A stretch of DNA of 64,000 nucleotides from Streptomyces cellulosae (lineage in GTDB: Bacteria; Actinomycetota; Actinomycetes; Streptomycetales; Streptomycetaceae). This document shows, in pieces, positions 54,737 to 63,645 of this stretch. The stretch spans positions 1-64,000 of the forward strand of contig NZ_JOEV01000020.1 in assembly GCF_000721105.1 (NCBI RefSeq), in the 5' to 3' direction. A program made the translations under genes and the position numbers. Numbering within the stretch: position 1 is the first letter of the stretch; each line of letters starts with the position of its first letter. The notes under the pieces were generated by a model. The model ran no database searches and was not told the origin of the DNA. It saw only the letters and a program-made list of their open reading frames with translations.

Positions 54737-57205
54737 ATGAGCACGGAAGCCAGGCGCGCCCCCGTTCCCCCACGCCCGCCGGAACCGCCTGTGGCGGGGG
54801 GCGGGGAGAGCGGTCCGGCACGAGTCGGCGAGAACGGGTCGCAGAGCGGTTCGGGTGCCGGTTCGGTGCCGGGGGGCGGGCGTGCTTCCGGGGTTGATTC
54901 GGCCCCCGGCGGTGGCAGCGGATCCGGAACCGAGTCCGGTTCTGGTTCCCGTTCTCATCTTGGTCGTGGTTCTGTTTCTGGTTCGTCTCCCGTTTCGTCG
55001 TCCGGTGTGTCGGCTGATCGCCGTGGCAGCGAGGCCGACGGTGACGAGGTCGGCCGGACGCCGTCCTTCCAGAGCTTCGCCGCCCGCTTCCCCGGCCTGA
55101 GGTCCCCGTCCTTCGGGACCAACGGCTCCACCTCCATGCCGCCCCCGCCGAAGGCATCGGCCCGCTTCCCCGACACACCGCCGCCACGTCCGGGCTCCGG
55201 ACCGTCCGTGCCGGGCCCCGCTTTTCCGCGCTCGGACGACGAGCCGTCCGTCTTCGATCCTCCGCCGTCACGGTCGAACCCCAGGCCGACTGCGCCGGAC
55301 TCCGTACCGCCGCGGCCCAGCGCCGACCCGGCGGCGCCGGGTTCCGTACCATCCCGGCCGGGTGCCGGACCGATGGCGCCGGGCCGTGTGCCGCCCCGGA
55401 CGGGAGACGGGACGTCCGGGCGGGGTCTCGCAGCACCGCGGTCGGGTGCCGAAGTGCCCGTGCCGGGTCGCGTGCCGCCTCGGCCGAGTGCGAGTCCGAG
55501 CGTCGGGGGACAACTGCCGCCGCGGCCGAGTACGGTCCCGGAGGCCGGAGGAACCCTGCCGTCCTCGTCGGGTACGGGGGCCCCGGCGTCGGACCGGATA
55601 CCGCCCCGCCCGAGCGGTCGGCCTCCGATACCGCCCCGCCGTACCTCCGCGCCGGCCGAAAACGCCTCGGAGACGACGTTCCGGCTCCGCCCGATCCCCG
55701 CGGACCGGGCGTCGGACCAGTCGGGACCCCGCCCGGGCTCCCCGCGGACCGGAGCCGACCGGTACTCCGCGCACACCGAGCCGTACGGGTCGACGGCTTC
55801 CTCCACCGGCTCGGCATCGCGCTCGCAGGCCGCCTCGTCCGAACCCACCCGCGAACCGCGGCGACAGGGTTCGGCCCAGTCTCAGGTGTACGGGTCGGCG
55901 GGTTCGGCCGGTGGGTCCGGATCGGGCTCGCAGGCCGCCTCGTCCGCGCCGGGTGGTGGGCCGCAGCGGCCGGATTCCGGCTCGGCGGGGACCCGCAGCG
56001 GTGGTCGCTCGGATGCAACGACCGCTCCTGGCACCGGCGGGACCGACCCGCACTCCGGCGCTCGGCGGAGCCACCCTCTCCCGCCCGCCCACCCGGACTT
56101 CCCGCCGCGCCCCACCGGTGAGGCCCGCCCGGGCACCACCTCCAGCACGGCGAGCAGCTCACGCGGACAGACCATGCCCAGCGTGCCCCCGGCCACGGCC
56201 GGACCCGGCGGCCGTCCGCAGGCAGCCTCCGCGTCCTCCTCCGGGCCCGCCACCCGCACACCTCCCGCCAAGCCCGCCGAACCGCCGTACCCCCCTCGCG
56301 GCTCCGACGCGCCCGGCCTCTCTCCGGACCCCGCTCTCTCCTGGAGCGCTCCGATGACGCCCGGCGGAGCCCCCGGGTCCACACGGCCCGTGGTGTCGTT
56401 CGGGGAGCCCGAGGGGTATGACGAGCGGGTGCGGCCACGGATGATCGGGGTGTCGGTCCGGCCGAAAGTCGCCGCCGCGGCCGCGTGTGTCGTGCTCGGA
56501 CTCGGGCTCGTCGGCGGGGCGGTGACCGGCAGTTGGCTCACGGGAGAGCCCGGGGACACCGGGGCGCGGGACGGTTTCACCGTGGCCCAAGGGCTGTGGC
56601 ACAACGTACCCGTGGACCAGCTGTTCCCGCCGACCGTCGCGGGCCGGGGCGCCGGCCCCGGTGGCGCCGACCGCACCTGGACGCGGATCGCCGTCGCACC
56701 GGACACCGGCTGCACGGACGCCTTCGATCCCCTGATGCGCAAGGTCCTCGCCCCCGTGGGCTGCGAGCGCCTCCTGCGCGCCACGTACACGGACGCCACC
56801 CAGAGCTACGTCACCACGGTCGGCCTGCTGTTCACGAAGGGCGACGCCGCCGCCATGAGCGCCCTCGCCCGGCGCTTCAAGGACGAGAACCTCGGCAGCC
56901 GTACCGACCTGATGCCCCGCCCGTACGCCGCCCGGAACACCGTCGCCGCCGACTTCGGCCCCGGGCAGCGGGCCTCTTGGACCGTGTCCGTCCTCACCGA
57001 CGCACCCGTGGTCGTGTACGCCGTCTCCGGCTGGGCGGACGGCCGTACCGTCGACGAGCCCGAACCCGCCGCGGAGGCCATGGAGTCGGGCATCACCACG
57101 GCCCCCGCCCAGGCCGGCCTCGGCAACGAGGCGCAGGGCCTCGCCGACCGCGTCGAACGCGGCCTGCGCCAGACGGTCAGCTCGCCCACGGAGAAGCCTT
57201 CATGA
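54737..57205 (+). CDS. Very large Pro/Ser/Gly-rich membrane protein with extracytoplasmic C-terminal domain
   Basis: An 822-residue protein. Residues 1-560 are a low-complexity region rich in Pro, Ser, Gly and Arg with repeated PPRPS/PPRPGAGP-type motifs, predicted disordered and cytoplasmic. A transmembrane helix occupies about 577-597 (AAAAACVVLGLGLVGGAVTGSWL). The C-terminal 220 residues have two Cys (near 658 and 675) and look like a folded extracytoplasmic domain. The stop overlaps the start of a mycosin-like protease by 4 bases. No family recognised; envelope or secretion role is inferred. Confidence 0.75.
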   Translation: MSTEARRAPVPPRPPEPPVAGGGESGPARVGENGSQSGSGAGSVPGGGRASGVDSAPGGGSGSGTESGSGSRSHLGRGSVSGSSPVSSSGVSADRRGSEADGDEVGRTPSFQSFAARFPGLRSPSFGTNGSTSMPPPPKASARFPDTPPPRPGSGPSVPGPAFPRSDDEPSVFDPPPSRSNPRPTAPDSVPPRPSADPAAPGSVPSRPGAGPMAPGRVPPRTGDGTSGRGLAAPRSGAEVPVPGRVPPRPSASPSVGGQLPPRPSTVPEAGGTLPSSSGTGAPASDRIPPRPSGRPPIPPRRTSAPAENASETTFRLRPIPADRASDQSGPRPGSPRTGADRYSAHTEPYGSTASSTGSASRSQAASSEPTREPRRQGSAQSQVYGSAGSAGGSGSGSQAASSAPGGGPQRPDSGSAGTRSGGRSDATTAPGTGGTDPHSGARRSHPLPPAHPDFPPRPTGEARPGTTSSTASSSRGQTMPSVPPATAGPGGRPQAASASSSGPATRTPPAKPAEPPYPPRGSDAPGLSPDPALSWSAPMTPGGAPGSTRPVVSFGEPEGYDERVRPRMIGVSVRPKVAAAAACVVLGLGLVGGAVTGSWLTGEPGDTGARDGFTVAQGLWHNVPVDQLFPPTVAGRGAGPGGADRTWTRIAVAPDTGCTDAFDPLMRKVLAPVGCERLLRATYTDATQSYVTTVGLLFTKGDAAAMSALARRFKDENLGSRTDLMPRPYAARNTVAADFGPGQRASWTVSVLTDAPVVVYAVSGWADGRTVDEPEPAAEAMESGITTAPAQAGLGNEAQGLADRVERGLRQTVSSPTEKPS

Positions 57206-58422
57206 ACCGCATCGGACAGCGGGTCACGGCCCGCCGGGCCGGTCTCCTGAGCGTCCTCCTCGCGGCCTCGGTCGCCCTGGTGCCGCCCACCGCCGCGCAC
57301 GCCGACGGCATCCGCGCCCAGCAGTGGGCCCTGGACGCCATGCACACCCGGGAGGCCTGGCGCGTCACCCAAGGCGCGGGCATCACCGTCGCCGTCCTGG
57401 ACACCGGCGTCGAGGCCGACCACCCCGACCTCGTCGGCAACGTCCTCACCGGCAAGGACCTGGTCGGCTTCGGCGCGCAGGAGGGCGACGCCGCCTGGGC
57501 CGTCCACGGCACCGCGATGGCCGGCATCATCGCCGGTCACGGACACGGCCCGGGCAACGCCGACGGCGTCCTCGGCATCGCCCCGGAGGCAAAGATCCTC
57601 CCGGTCCGCGTGATCCTGGAGGACGACGACCCGGCCCGTGCCAAGGCCCGCAGCACCCGCGGCAACGCCCTCGCCGACGGCATCCGCTGGGCCGCCGACC
57701 ACGGCGCCGACGTCATCAACCTCTCCCTCGGCGACGACTCCTCCTCCGCGCACCCCGAACCCGCCGAGGACGAGGCCGTCCAGTACGCCCTCAAGAAGGG
57801 CTCCGTCGTCGTGGCCTCGGCCGGCAACGGCGGTGAGAAGGGCGACCACATCTCCTACCCGGCCGCCTACCCGGGTGTGATCGCCGCGACCGCGGTCGAC
57901 CGCTTCGGCACCCGGGCCTCCTTCTCCACCCGCCGCTGGTACGCCACCGTCAGCGCCCCCGGCGAAAAGGTCGTCATCGCCGCCCCGGACCACAAGTACT
58001 ACGAGGGCTGGGGGACCAGCGCCGCCTCCGCCTTCGTCTCCGGCGCGGTCGCGCTCATCAGGGCCGCCCACCCGGACCTGACTCCGGCCCAGATCAAGAA
58101 GCTCCTGGAGGACACCGCCCGCAACTCCCCGGCCGGCGGCCGCGACGACTCCCGGGGCTTCGGCTTCATCGACCCGTCCGCCGCGCTCGACGAGGCCGAC
58201 CGGATCAAGCCGGAGGGCCTGCGGTCCGCCTCGTACGCCGAGAAGTACTTCGGCTCCGGCCCGGACACCGCCGAGGAGGACGACGGTCCGGCCGGCTGGG
58301 TGGCCCCCCTCGCGGGCGGCGCCGGCGCGGCGCTGCTGATCGGCGCGGTCGTCCTGTGGCGCGGCCGCCGCCGCGCGGCCCGTGCCCACGACGGCTACGA
58401 GACCCATGACGGCTGGGCGTGA
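57202..58422 (+). CDS. Mycosin-like subtilisin family serine protease
   Basis: A 406-residue membrane-anchored S8 protease. Signal peptide (1-34, ending AAHAD), catalytic triad Asp67 (VAVLDTGVEADHPD), His102 (VHGTAMAGIIAG) and Ser273 (WGTSAASAFVSGAVALI), then a C-terminal transmembrane helix (about 370-390) and basic tail. The layout matches mycosins, the proteases linked to type VII secretion, but no ESX genes lie nearby. It is translationally coupled to the Pro/Ser-rich membrane protein, whose processing is a possible role. Confidence 0.9.
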   Translation: MNRIGQRVTARRAGLLSVLLAASVALVPPTAAHADGIRAQQWALDAMHTREAWRVTQGAGITVAVLDTGVEADHPDLVGNVLTGKDLVGFGAQEGDAAWAVHGTAMAGIIAGHGHGPGNADGVLGIAPEAKILPVRVILEDDDPARAKARSTRGNALADGIRWAADHGADVINLSLGDDSSSAHPEPAEDEAVQYALKKGSVVVASAGNGGEKGDHISYPAAYPGVIAATAVDRFGTRASFSTRRWYATVSAPGEKVVIAAPDHKYYEGWGTSAASAFVSGAVALIRAAHPDLTPAQIKKLLEDTARNSPAGGRDDSRGFGFIDPSAALDEADRIKPEGLRSASYAEKYFGSGPDTAEEDDGPAGWVAPLAGGAGAALLIGAVVLWRGRRRAARAHDGYETHDGWA

Positions 58423-58495
58423 TCGTATGGACGGATTCGGCGTGTCCACGCCGACCCGGCGGGACACCCCTTCCGCCTGGTCCGCCGCTGACCGG

Positions 58496-59518
58496 TCACC
58501 GGACCCCAGGCGCCGTGGCCGCCGAGGACGCGGACGCGGAGGGAGAAGCGGACACCCCGTCATCCACGAACACCGACACCGCCGCCTTCGCCGCCCCCTC
58601 GACCAGCGAAATCCCCCGCGCCTTCGTCGAGTTGCCCTTCGACAGCGCGGCCACCAGACAGTCGTGGCCGGCCACGGTCACCCGCCCGATGCTGTTGATG
58701 TCCCACAGCCGGGTGGTGCTGCGTGCCAGCCAGCCGTTCTTCAGTGCCCAGGCGGAGCCGTCGGCCGCCGCCGACACCCCCCAGTGCTGGTCGGCCGCTA
58801 TCTGCCCCATCAGCCCCCGCAGATAGGCCCGTGAGACCTCGCTCAGCTCCGAGTCGTCCCCGAACACCTGCCGGAGCAGGACGAGTTGATCGGCCGCCGT
58901 GGTCTGCGTCAGCCCCCACAGCGCACCGTCGCCGCCCTCGGTGTCCGTGAGCCCCAGCCGCTCGTTCGCGGCATCGAGCCCGTCCGCCTCGCCGATGTCC
59001 CGCCACAGCGCCGACGCGGAGGCGTTGTCGCTGTTCTCGATCATGGTGGTGGCGTACGACTTCTCCCGCGCGGTGAGATGCGTGCCCGCGTCCTGCGCCT
59101 GGAGCAGCAGCGCCGCCAGGATGTCCACCTTGACGATGCTCGCCGTGTCGAACGCCCCGTCGCCGTACGTCGCGCTCCGACCGGAGTCCAGGTTCAGCAC
59201 GGCGACCGACAGCTGTGCGGTGTCCTCCACGTCCAGCGTCTTCATGGCGGAGGCCAGCAGGGCGTCGTGGTCGACCGCCGTCGGATCCGCGACGGGTTCC
59301 ACCGGTGCCTCCCCACTCTCGGAAGCCGACGGCATCGCCGCCGCCGACACGGTGCCCGTACCCGAGTGCACCTGCGCCTTCACATACACCGTCCCGGCAG
59401 CCGTGGCGCCGACGACCGCCACGGAGGCGAGCGCGGCGGAGAGCAGCGGGCGCCGCGGGAAGGGGCGGGAGCGGGTGCTTCGTGCGGCCCTGCGCCGGGC
59501 GGCTCTGGAAGACTCCAT
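58496..59518 (-). CDS. Membrane-anchored serine hydrolase of the class A beta-lactamase fold
   Basis: A 340-residue protein with an N-terminal Arg-rich stretch and membrane anchor (about 24-45), Ala/Ser/Pro-rich linker, then a penicillin-recognising-enzyme fold. Active-site motifs S127-I-V-K130, S163-D-N165 and K260-N-G are in correct order. The third motif is KNG where beta-lactamases have KTG/KSG, so antibiotic hydrolysis is uncertain; a peptidoglycan-related role is possible. Convergent with the mycosin gene. Confidence 0.85.
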   Translation of the reverse strand: MESSRAARRRAARSTRSRPFPRRPLLSAALASVAVVGATAAGTVYVKAQVHSGTGTVSAAAMPSASESGEAPVEPVADPTAVDHDALLASAMKTLDVEDTAQLSVAVLNLDSGRSATYGDGAFDTASIVKVDILAALLLQAQDAGTHLTAREKSYATTMIENSDNASASALWRDIGEADGLDAANERLGLTDTEGGDGALWGLTQTTAADQLVLLRQVFGDDSELSEVSRAYLRGLMGQIAADQHWGVSAAADGSAWALKNGWLARSTTRLWDINSIGRVTVAGHDCLVAALSKGNSTKARGISLVEGAAKAAVSVFVDDGVSASPSASASSAATAPGVR

Positions 59519-59668
59519 GCCCGCGATGCTGGGTCCGCCGACTGTGTGAGCCGTTAGACGGACGTTAGATGCGTGTCAGCAAAATCTGAGAAAGCCGTGA
59601 AAGCGGTCACGGTCAGGTTTCCGGACCCGCACAAGCCCAGCAGCATCCCCCCGATAGGGTCGGTGACC

Positions 59669-60400
59669 GTGGCGAACAAGAACATTCCCGACTCCGGCTT
59701 CTCCGACGACGACGGCTCGGCCGACCTCCGGCTCAGCGCGGCGCTCGCGGCCTGGGCCGAGGACCGCACCGCCGTGGGCCCGGTCCTCGAGGCCCTCAAG
59801 GGCGCCCGGCTGCTCGTGCCCGTCGTGGCCGTGCTCGGGGAGGTCGAGGAGGGCGAGAACGGACTGCGCCGCGAGAAGACCAGCGACATGGCCGTACCGA
59901 CGCTGAAGGCGGGCCACCGCACCGCCCTCCCGGCCTTCACGTCCACCGACTCGCTGGCCCGCTGGGATCCCGAGGCCCGCCCCGTCGCCGTACCCCTGCA
60001 CCAGGCCCTGCAGGCGGCGGCGCACGAGAAGGCCGACACGATCGTGCTGGACCTGGCCGGACCCGTGCCCTACGAGCTGACCGGACCCGCGCTGCTCGCG
60101 CTCGCGGAGGGCCGTACGACGGTCGACCCGCTCGCCGACCCGGCCGTGCGCGACGCCGTACGCACCGCGGTGGCCGCCGAGCCGGGCGTGCTCCGAGCCC
60201 ACCTCGGTCCCGGCCGGGCCGACGGCACCCTCGCCCTCGTACTGGACGCCTCCGTGGCTCCGGCGGAGGCCGCCCGCGGGGTGGCCGAGCGCCTCGCCGC
60301 CGACGAGACGCTCAGGGCCCGCCTGGTGCGCGGCCTCGACCTGGCACTGCTGCCGGCCGGGGCGACGCCGCCGGGCGAGCCCTTGTACGTACGCGGATGA
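59669..60400 (+). CDS. SseB-family protein
   Basis: A 243-residue protein with an SseB N-terminal domain (DLRLSAALAAWAEDRTAVGPVLEALKGARLLVPVVA) and a C-terminal domain of similar size. The family is of unknown function in actinobacteria despite the Salmonella name. GTG 59669 fits the family start; an in-frame GTG at 59663 is equally placed, and longer in-frame options are non-conserved. A GATAGGGT directly upstream could be a -10 element, in which case the message would be nearly leaderless. Confidence 0.8.
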   Translation: MANKNIPDSGFSDDDGSADLRLSAALAAWAEDRTAVGPVLEALKGARLLVPVVAVLGEVEEGENGLRREKTSDMAVPTLKAGHRTALPAFTSTDSLARWDPEARPVAVPLHQALQAAAHEKADTIVLDLAGPVPYELTGPALLALAEGRTTVDPLADPAVRDAVRTAVAAEPGVLRAHLGPGRADGTLALVLDASVAPAEAARGVAERLAADETLRARLVRGLDLALLPAGATPPGEPLYVRG

Positions 60401-60423
60401 AACGGCTCGGGAACTGAGGGGAT

Positions 60424-60789
60424 CTAGCCGTAGATCGGACCCGTGTACTTCTCGCCCGGCCCCTGCCCCGGCTCGTCCGGGACGAGGGAAGCCTCCCGGA
60501 AGGCCAGCTGGAGCGACTTCAGGCCGTCCCGCAGCGGGGCCGCGTGGAAGGAGCTGATCTCGGTCGCGCTGCCGTCCAGCAGGCCGGCGAGGGCGTGGAT
60601 CAGCTTGCGGGCCTCGTCCAGGTCCTTGTACGTGTCGCCCTCCTCCGTCAGACCGAGCTTCACGGCGGCGGCGCTCATCAGGTTGACGGCGACCGTCACG
60701 ATCACCTCGACGGCGGGGACCTCGGCGATGTCGCGGGTCATCGCGTCGAAGTCGGGGGACTCGGGGGACTGGGGAGGGGTGTCACTCAT
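60424..60789 (-). CDS. DUF1844 protein
   Basis: A 121-residue cytoplasmic protein of the DUF1844 family (AVEVIVTVAVNLMSAAAVKLGL, then a helical KDLDEARKLIHALAGLLDG segment). Function unknown; it is found divergent from infC in Streptomyces as I recall. ATG 60789; the codon two positions upstream (GTG) is an alternative. Confidence 0.85.
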   Translation of the reverse strand: MSDTPPQSPESPDFDAMTRDIAEVPAVEVIVTVAVNLMSAAAVKLGLTEEGDTYKDLDEARKLIHALAGLLDGSATEISSFHAAPLRDGLKSLQLAFREASLVPDEPGQGPGEKYTGPIYG

Positions 60790-60842
60790 GCCCACACGAT
60801 AGGGCCCGGTGTACGCCGGTTCGCACCACCCCCGGGTAGCTG

Positions 60843-61160
60843 CTAACCTTGTGTGACGACCGGCCGGACACGCATGTGAGTAAGTGTGACTGGCCTACAA
60901 GTGGAGGCTCCGATCTCCCACCTGACCGTCCCCCGGGACGGCGGGTCACCCCGGTCAGGCGGCCACCATCGTTCCGTACGGACGATGGAGTCGCCCGAAA
61001 GCGCGCCCCGCGATCATCGCGGCGGTGCTCCGGTAGTGCTTTGGAGCCCCGCCTGTGATCGTCCGGGGCATTTTTTGTGCTTCGGCGCGGTTAGGTCTGT
61101 CAAAAGAGACAAACGCGGCTGTCCGCCAGACCGCCGTGTGGTGCTAACCGAGGAGGATCC
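60843..61160 (+). ncRNA. Structured 5' leader of the infC-rpmI-rplT operon
   Basis: About 320 bases with several potential hairpins precede infC: CCATCGT/ACGATGG (at about 60964-60987), a GGGACGG-type stem around 60933-60945, and a terminator-like stem at 61046-61069. A competing hairpin GCTCC (61027-61031) with GGAGC (61043-61047) would occlude the terminator's 5' arm. The layout is that of an autoregulated ribosomal-protein leader. No open frame with a ribosome site is seen within it. The exact promoter is not determined. Confidence 0.6.
61046..61076 (+). terminator. Attenuator-like intrinsic terminator in the infC leader
   Basis: GCCCCG pairs with CGGGGC across a 12-base loop and is followed by ATTTTTTG, a rare genuine T-tract in this GC-rich genome. 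It lies 85 bases before the infC start, so it can only act as a premature terminator of the operon. Confidence 0.75.
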
Positions 61161-61841
61161 ATCAGCGCCGAGCCCCGCATCAACGACCGGATTCGCGTTC
61201 CAGAGGTGCGACTTGTCGGTCCCAGTGGCGAGCAGGTGGGCATTGTCCCGCTGGCCAAGGCACTGGAGCTTGCGCAGGAGTACGACCTGGACCTGGTCGA
61301 GGTGGCGGCGACCGCCCGTCCGCCTGTGTGCAAGCTCATGGACTACGGGAAGTTCAAGTACGAGTCGGCCATGAAGGCCCGTGAGGCGCGCAAGAACCAG
61401 GCGCACACGGTCATCAAGGAGATGAAGCTCCGGCCGAAGATCGACCCGCACGACTATGACACCAAGAAGGGTCACGTCGTCCGGTTCCTCAAGCAGGGCG
61501 ACAAGGTCAAGATCACGATCATGTTCCGTGGTCGCGAGCAGTCCCGGCCCGAACTGGGCTACCGACTGCTGCAGCGTCTCGCGGAGGACGTGGCCGACCT
61601 CGGGTTCGTCGAGTCGAACCCGAAGCAGGACGGCCGAAACATGATCATGGTTCTCGGTCCGCACAAGAAGAAGACCGAGGCGATGGCCGAGGCTCGCCAG
61701 GCGCAGGAAGCCCGCAAGGCTGAGGCGAAGGCCAACCCCGGCAAGTCGCAGAACGCCGCGGAGTCCGAGTTCGCCGAGGACGCGGACGAGGCTCCCGTCG
61801 AGGCTGCCGAGGCACCGGCCGAGGCTCCCGCCGACGCGTGA
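61161..61841 (+). CDS. infC: Translation initiation factor IF-3, with an AUC start codon
   Basis: A 226-residue IF3. N-terminal domain [28 protein letters not shown] and C-terminal domain with [21 protein letters not shown] are complete, followed by an acidic Ala/Glu-rich tail of about 45 residues. The conserved N terminus begins at ATC 61161 just after AGGAGG. No ATG, GTG or TTG occurs in frame between the upstream stop at 61092 and here; the next standard start (GTG 61206) would delete 15 conserved residues. A rare start codon fits IF3 autoregulation. Confidence 0.93.
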   Translation: MSAEPRINDRIRVPEVRLVGPSGEQVGIVPLAKALELAQEYDLDLVEVAATARPPVCKLMDYGKFKYESAMKAREARKNQAHTVIKEMKLRPKIDPHDYDTKKGHVVRFLKQGDKVKITIMFRGREQSRPELGYRLLQRLAEDVADLGFVESNPKQDGRNMIMVLGPHKKKTEAMAEARQAQEARKAEAKANPGKSQNAAESEFAEDADEAPVEAAEAPAEAPADA

Positions 61842-61952
61842 CCCCGGGGGACGCAGGTCCCCAGGATGTAACCGATTCAAGTACGACGCTTCACCGTGCC
61901 CGGTTTTCGTGACCGGGCACCGGAGCGCCACCGACGAGGAGAGAACGGCGCC

Positions 61953-62147
61953 ATGCCGAAGAACAAGTCGCACAGCGGTGCCAGCAAGCGCTTCAAGGTC
62001 ACCGGCTCCGGCAAGGTGCTCCGTGAGCGCGCCGGCAAGCGCCACCTGCTCGAGCACAAGTCGTCGCGCGTGACGCGTCGCCTCACCGGCAACGCCGAGA
62101 TGGCCCCGGGCGACACCAAGAAGATCAAGAAGCTTCTCGGCAAGTGA
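61953..62147 (+). CDS. rpmI: 50S ribosomal protein L35
   Basis: A 64-residue basic ribosomal protein with the canonical start [21 protein letters not shown] and the end KKIKKLLGK. The ATG at 61953 follows GAGGAGAGAACGGCGCC. Second gene of the infC operon, 111 bases after IF3. Confidence 0.97.
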   Translation: MPKNKSHSGASKRFKVTGSGKVLRERAGKRHLLEHKSSRVTRRLTGNAEMAPGDTKKIKKLLGK

Positions 62148-62243
62148 CATCCGGCGCGCATCGCACGCCTGATATCTGACCGGGACCCAATCGTTTCCGG
62201 GCCGTGTGAGTCCAACCGCGGCCCCGCTGCAAGGAGTTAACAA

Positions 62244-62627
62244 GTGGCACGCGTCAAGCGGGCAGTCAACGCCCACAAGAAGCGCCGGGCGATCCTCGAG
62301 CAGGCCTCCGGCTACCGCGGTCAGCGCTCGCGCCTGTACCGCAAGGCCAAGGAGCAGGTCACCCACTCGCTGGTCTACAACTACAACGACCGCAAGAAGC
62401 GCAAGGGTGACTTCCGCCAGCTGTGGATCCAGCGCATCAACGCCGCTGCCCGCGCCAACGGCATCACGTACAACCGCTTCATCCAGGGTCTGAAGGCCGC
62501 GAACGTCGAGGTCGACCGCAAGATCCTGGCCGAGCTGGCCGTCAACGACGCCGGTGCGTTCGCCGCGCTGGTCGAGGTGGCCCAGAAGGCGCTGCCGAGC
62601 GACGTGAACGCGCCCAAGGCTGCGTGA
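62244..62627 (+). CDS. rplT: 50S ribosomal protein L20
   Basis: A 127-residue basic ribosomal protein that binds 23S rRNA early in 50S assembly. [26 protein letters not shown] is the family N terminus. The GTG start follows AAGGAGTTAACAA. In other bacteria L20 represses its own operon through leader RNA, relevant to the structured leader upstream. Terminator follows 44 bases after the stop. Confidence 0.97.
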   Translation: MARVKRAVNAHKKRRAILEQASGYRGQRSRLYRKAKEQVTHSLVYNYNDRKKRKGDFRQLWIQRINAAARANGITYNRFIQGLKAANVEVDRKILAELAVNDAGAFAALVEVAQKALPSDVNAPKAA

Positions 62628-62670
62628 CGCCGCGCGTCACCGCGCCGGCTGTGAGCCGACGTGACTGAAC

Positions 62671-62704
62671 GGACCCGTGGGCAGCCGCCCGCGGGTCCGT
62701 TGTG
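62671..62704 (+). terminator. Intrinsic terminator after rplT
   Basis: Stem GGACCCGTGGGC with GCCCGCGGGTCC (one mismatch, 4-base loop, 62671-62698) followed by GTTGTGTTG. Confidence 0.75.
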
Positions 62705-62731
62705 TTGACTGGTAACCCGAAGGTGAGTTGC

Positions 62732-63580
62732 ATGGCCCCCGCCACCCCCGAGCTGATCTCCCCCCGTTCCTCCCGCGTCCTGGCCGCCCGGCGGCTGGCC
62801 AAGCGGAACTTCCGGGGCAAGGAGCGGCTGTTCCTCGCGGAGGGGCCGCAGGCCGTGCGGGAGGCCGCGGGGCACGCGGACACGCTCGTCGACCTCTTCG
62901 CCACGCTGGACGCCGCCGAGCGGTACGCCGACATCGTGGGGGAGGCCCGTGCCGCCGGGGCCCGGGTGCACCTCGCCGACGAGCAGGTGATCGCCGACAT
63001 CTCGACCACCGTCACCCCGCAGGGACTCGTCGGGATCTGCCGGTTCCTCGACACCCCCTTCGAGGACGTCCTCGCCGCCCGTCCCCGGCTCGTCGCCGTC
63101 CTCGCGAACGTCCGGGACCCCGGCAACGCCGGTACCGTGCTGCGGTGCGCGGACGCCGCCGGTGCCGAGGCCGTCGTCCTGACCGACGCGTCCGTCGACC
63201 TGTACAACCCGAAGGCCGTACGGGCCTCCGTGGGCTCGCTGTTCCACCTGCCGGTGGCCGTCTCGGTCCCCGTGGAGGACGCGGTCGAGGGACTGAGGAG
63301 CGTCGGTGTGCGGATCCTCGCCGCCGACGGCGCGGGGGCGCACGACCTCGACGAGGAGCTCGACAAGGGGACCATGGGCGGGCCCACCGCCTGGGTGTTC
63401 GGGAACGAGGCCTGGGGGCTCCCGGAGGAGACCCGCGCGCTCGCGGACGCCGTCGTGCGCGTCCCGATCCACGGGAAGGCCGAGAGCCTGAACCTCGCGA
63501 CCGCGGCCGCCGTATGTCTCTATGCGTCGGCCCGTGCACAGCGCGCCTCCACAGGGTGCCGCACCGTCACCGAGAGCTAG
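62732..63580 (+). CDS. SpoU/TrmH-family RNA 2'-O-methyltransferase
   Basis: A 282-residue rRNA/tRNA methyltransferase with the alpha/beta knot. An N-terminal substrate-binding domain (LAARRLAKRNFRGKERLFLAEGPQAVREA), then ANVRDPGNAGTVLRCADAAGAEAVVLTD, VFGNEAWGLPEE and ESLNLATAAAVCLY, the three SpoU motifs. ATG 62732 follows GAAGGTGAG; an in-frame GTG at 62702 sits within the terminator and is unlikely. Target nucleotide unknown. Confidence 0.92.
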   Translation: MAPATPELISPRSSRVLAARRLAKRNFRGKERLFLAEGPQAVREAAGHADTLVDLFATLDAAERYADIVGEARAAGARVHLADEQVIADISTTVTPQGLVGICRFLDTPFEDVLAARPRLVAVLANVRDPGNAGTVLRCADAAGAEAVVLTDASVDLYNPKAVRASVGSLFHLPVAVSVPVEDAVEGLRSVGVRILAADGAGAHDLDEELDKGTMGGPTAWVFGNEAWGLPEETRALADAVVRVPIHGKAESLNLATAAAVCLYASARAQRASTGCRTVTES

Positions 63581-63645
63581 TAGGGTGACCAGCTCGGAGG
63601 CCCACTGCGCCGGCTGAGCGGCCGTCTGGGAGGTGGGGTACGGCG

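Noticed and set aside
57202..58422. A type VII secretion locus
   Set aside because: Apart from the mycosin-like protease, no EccB/C/D/E or WXG100 genes occur in the window.
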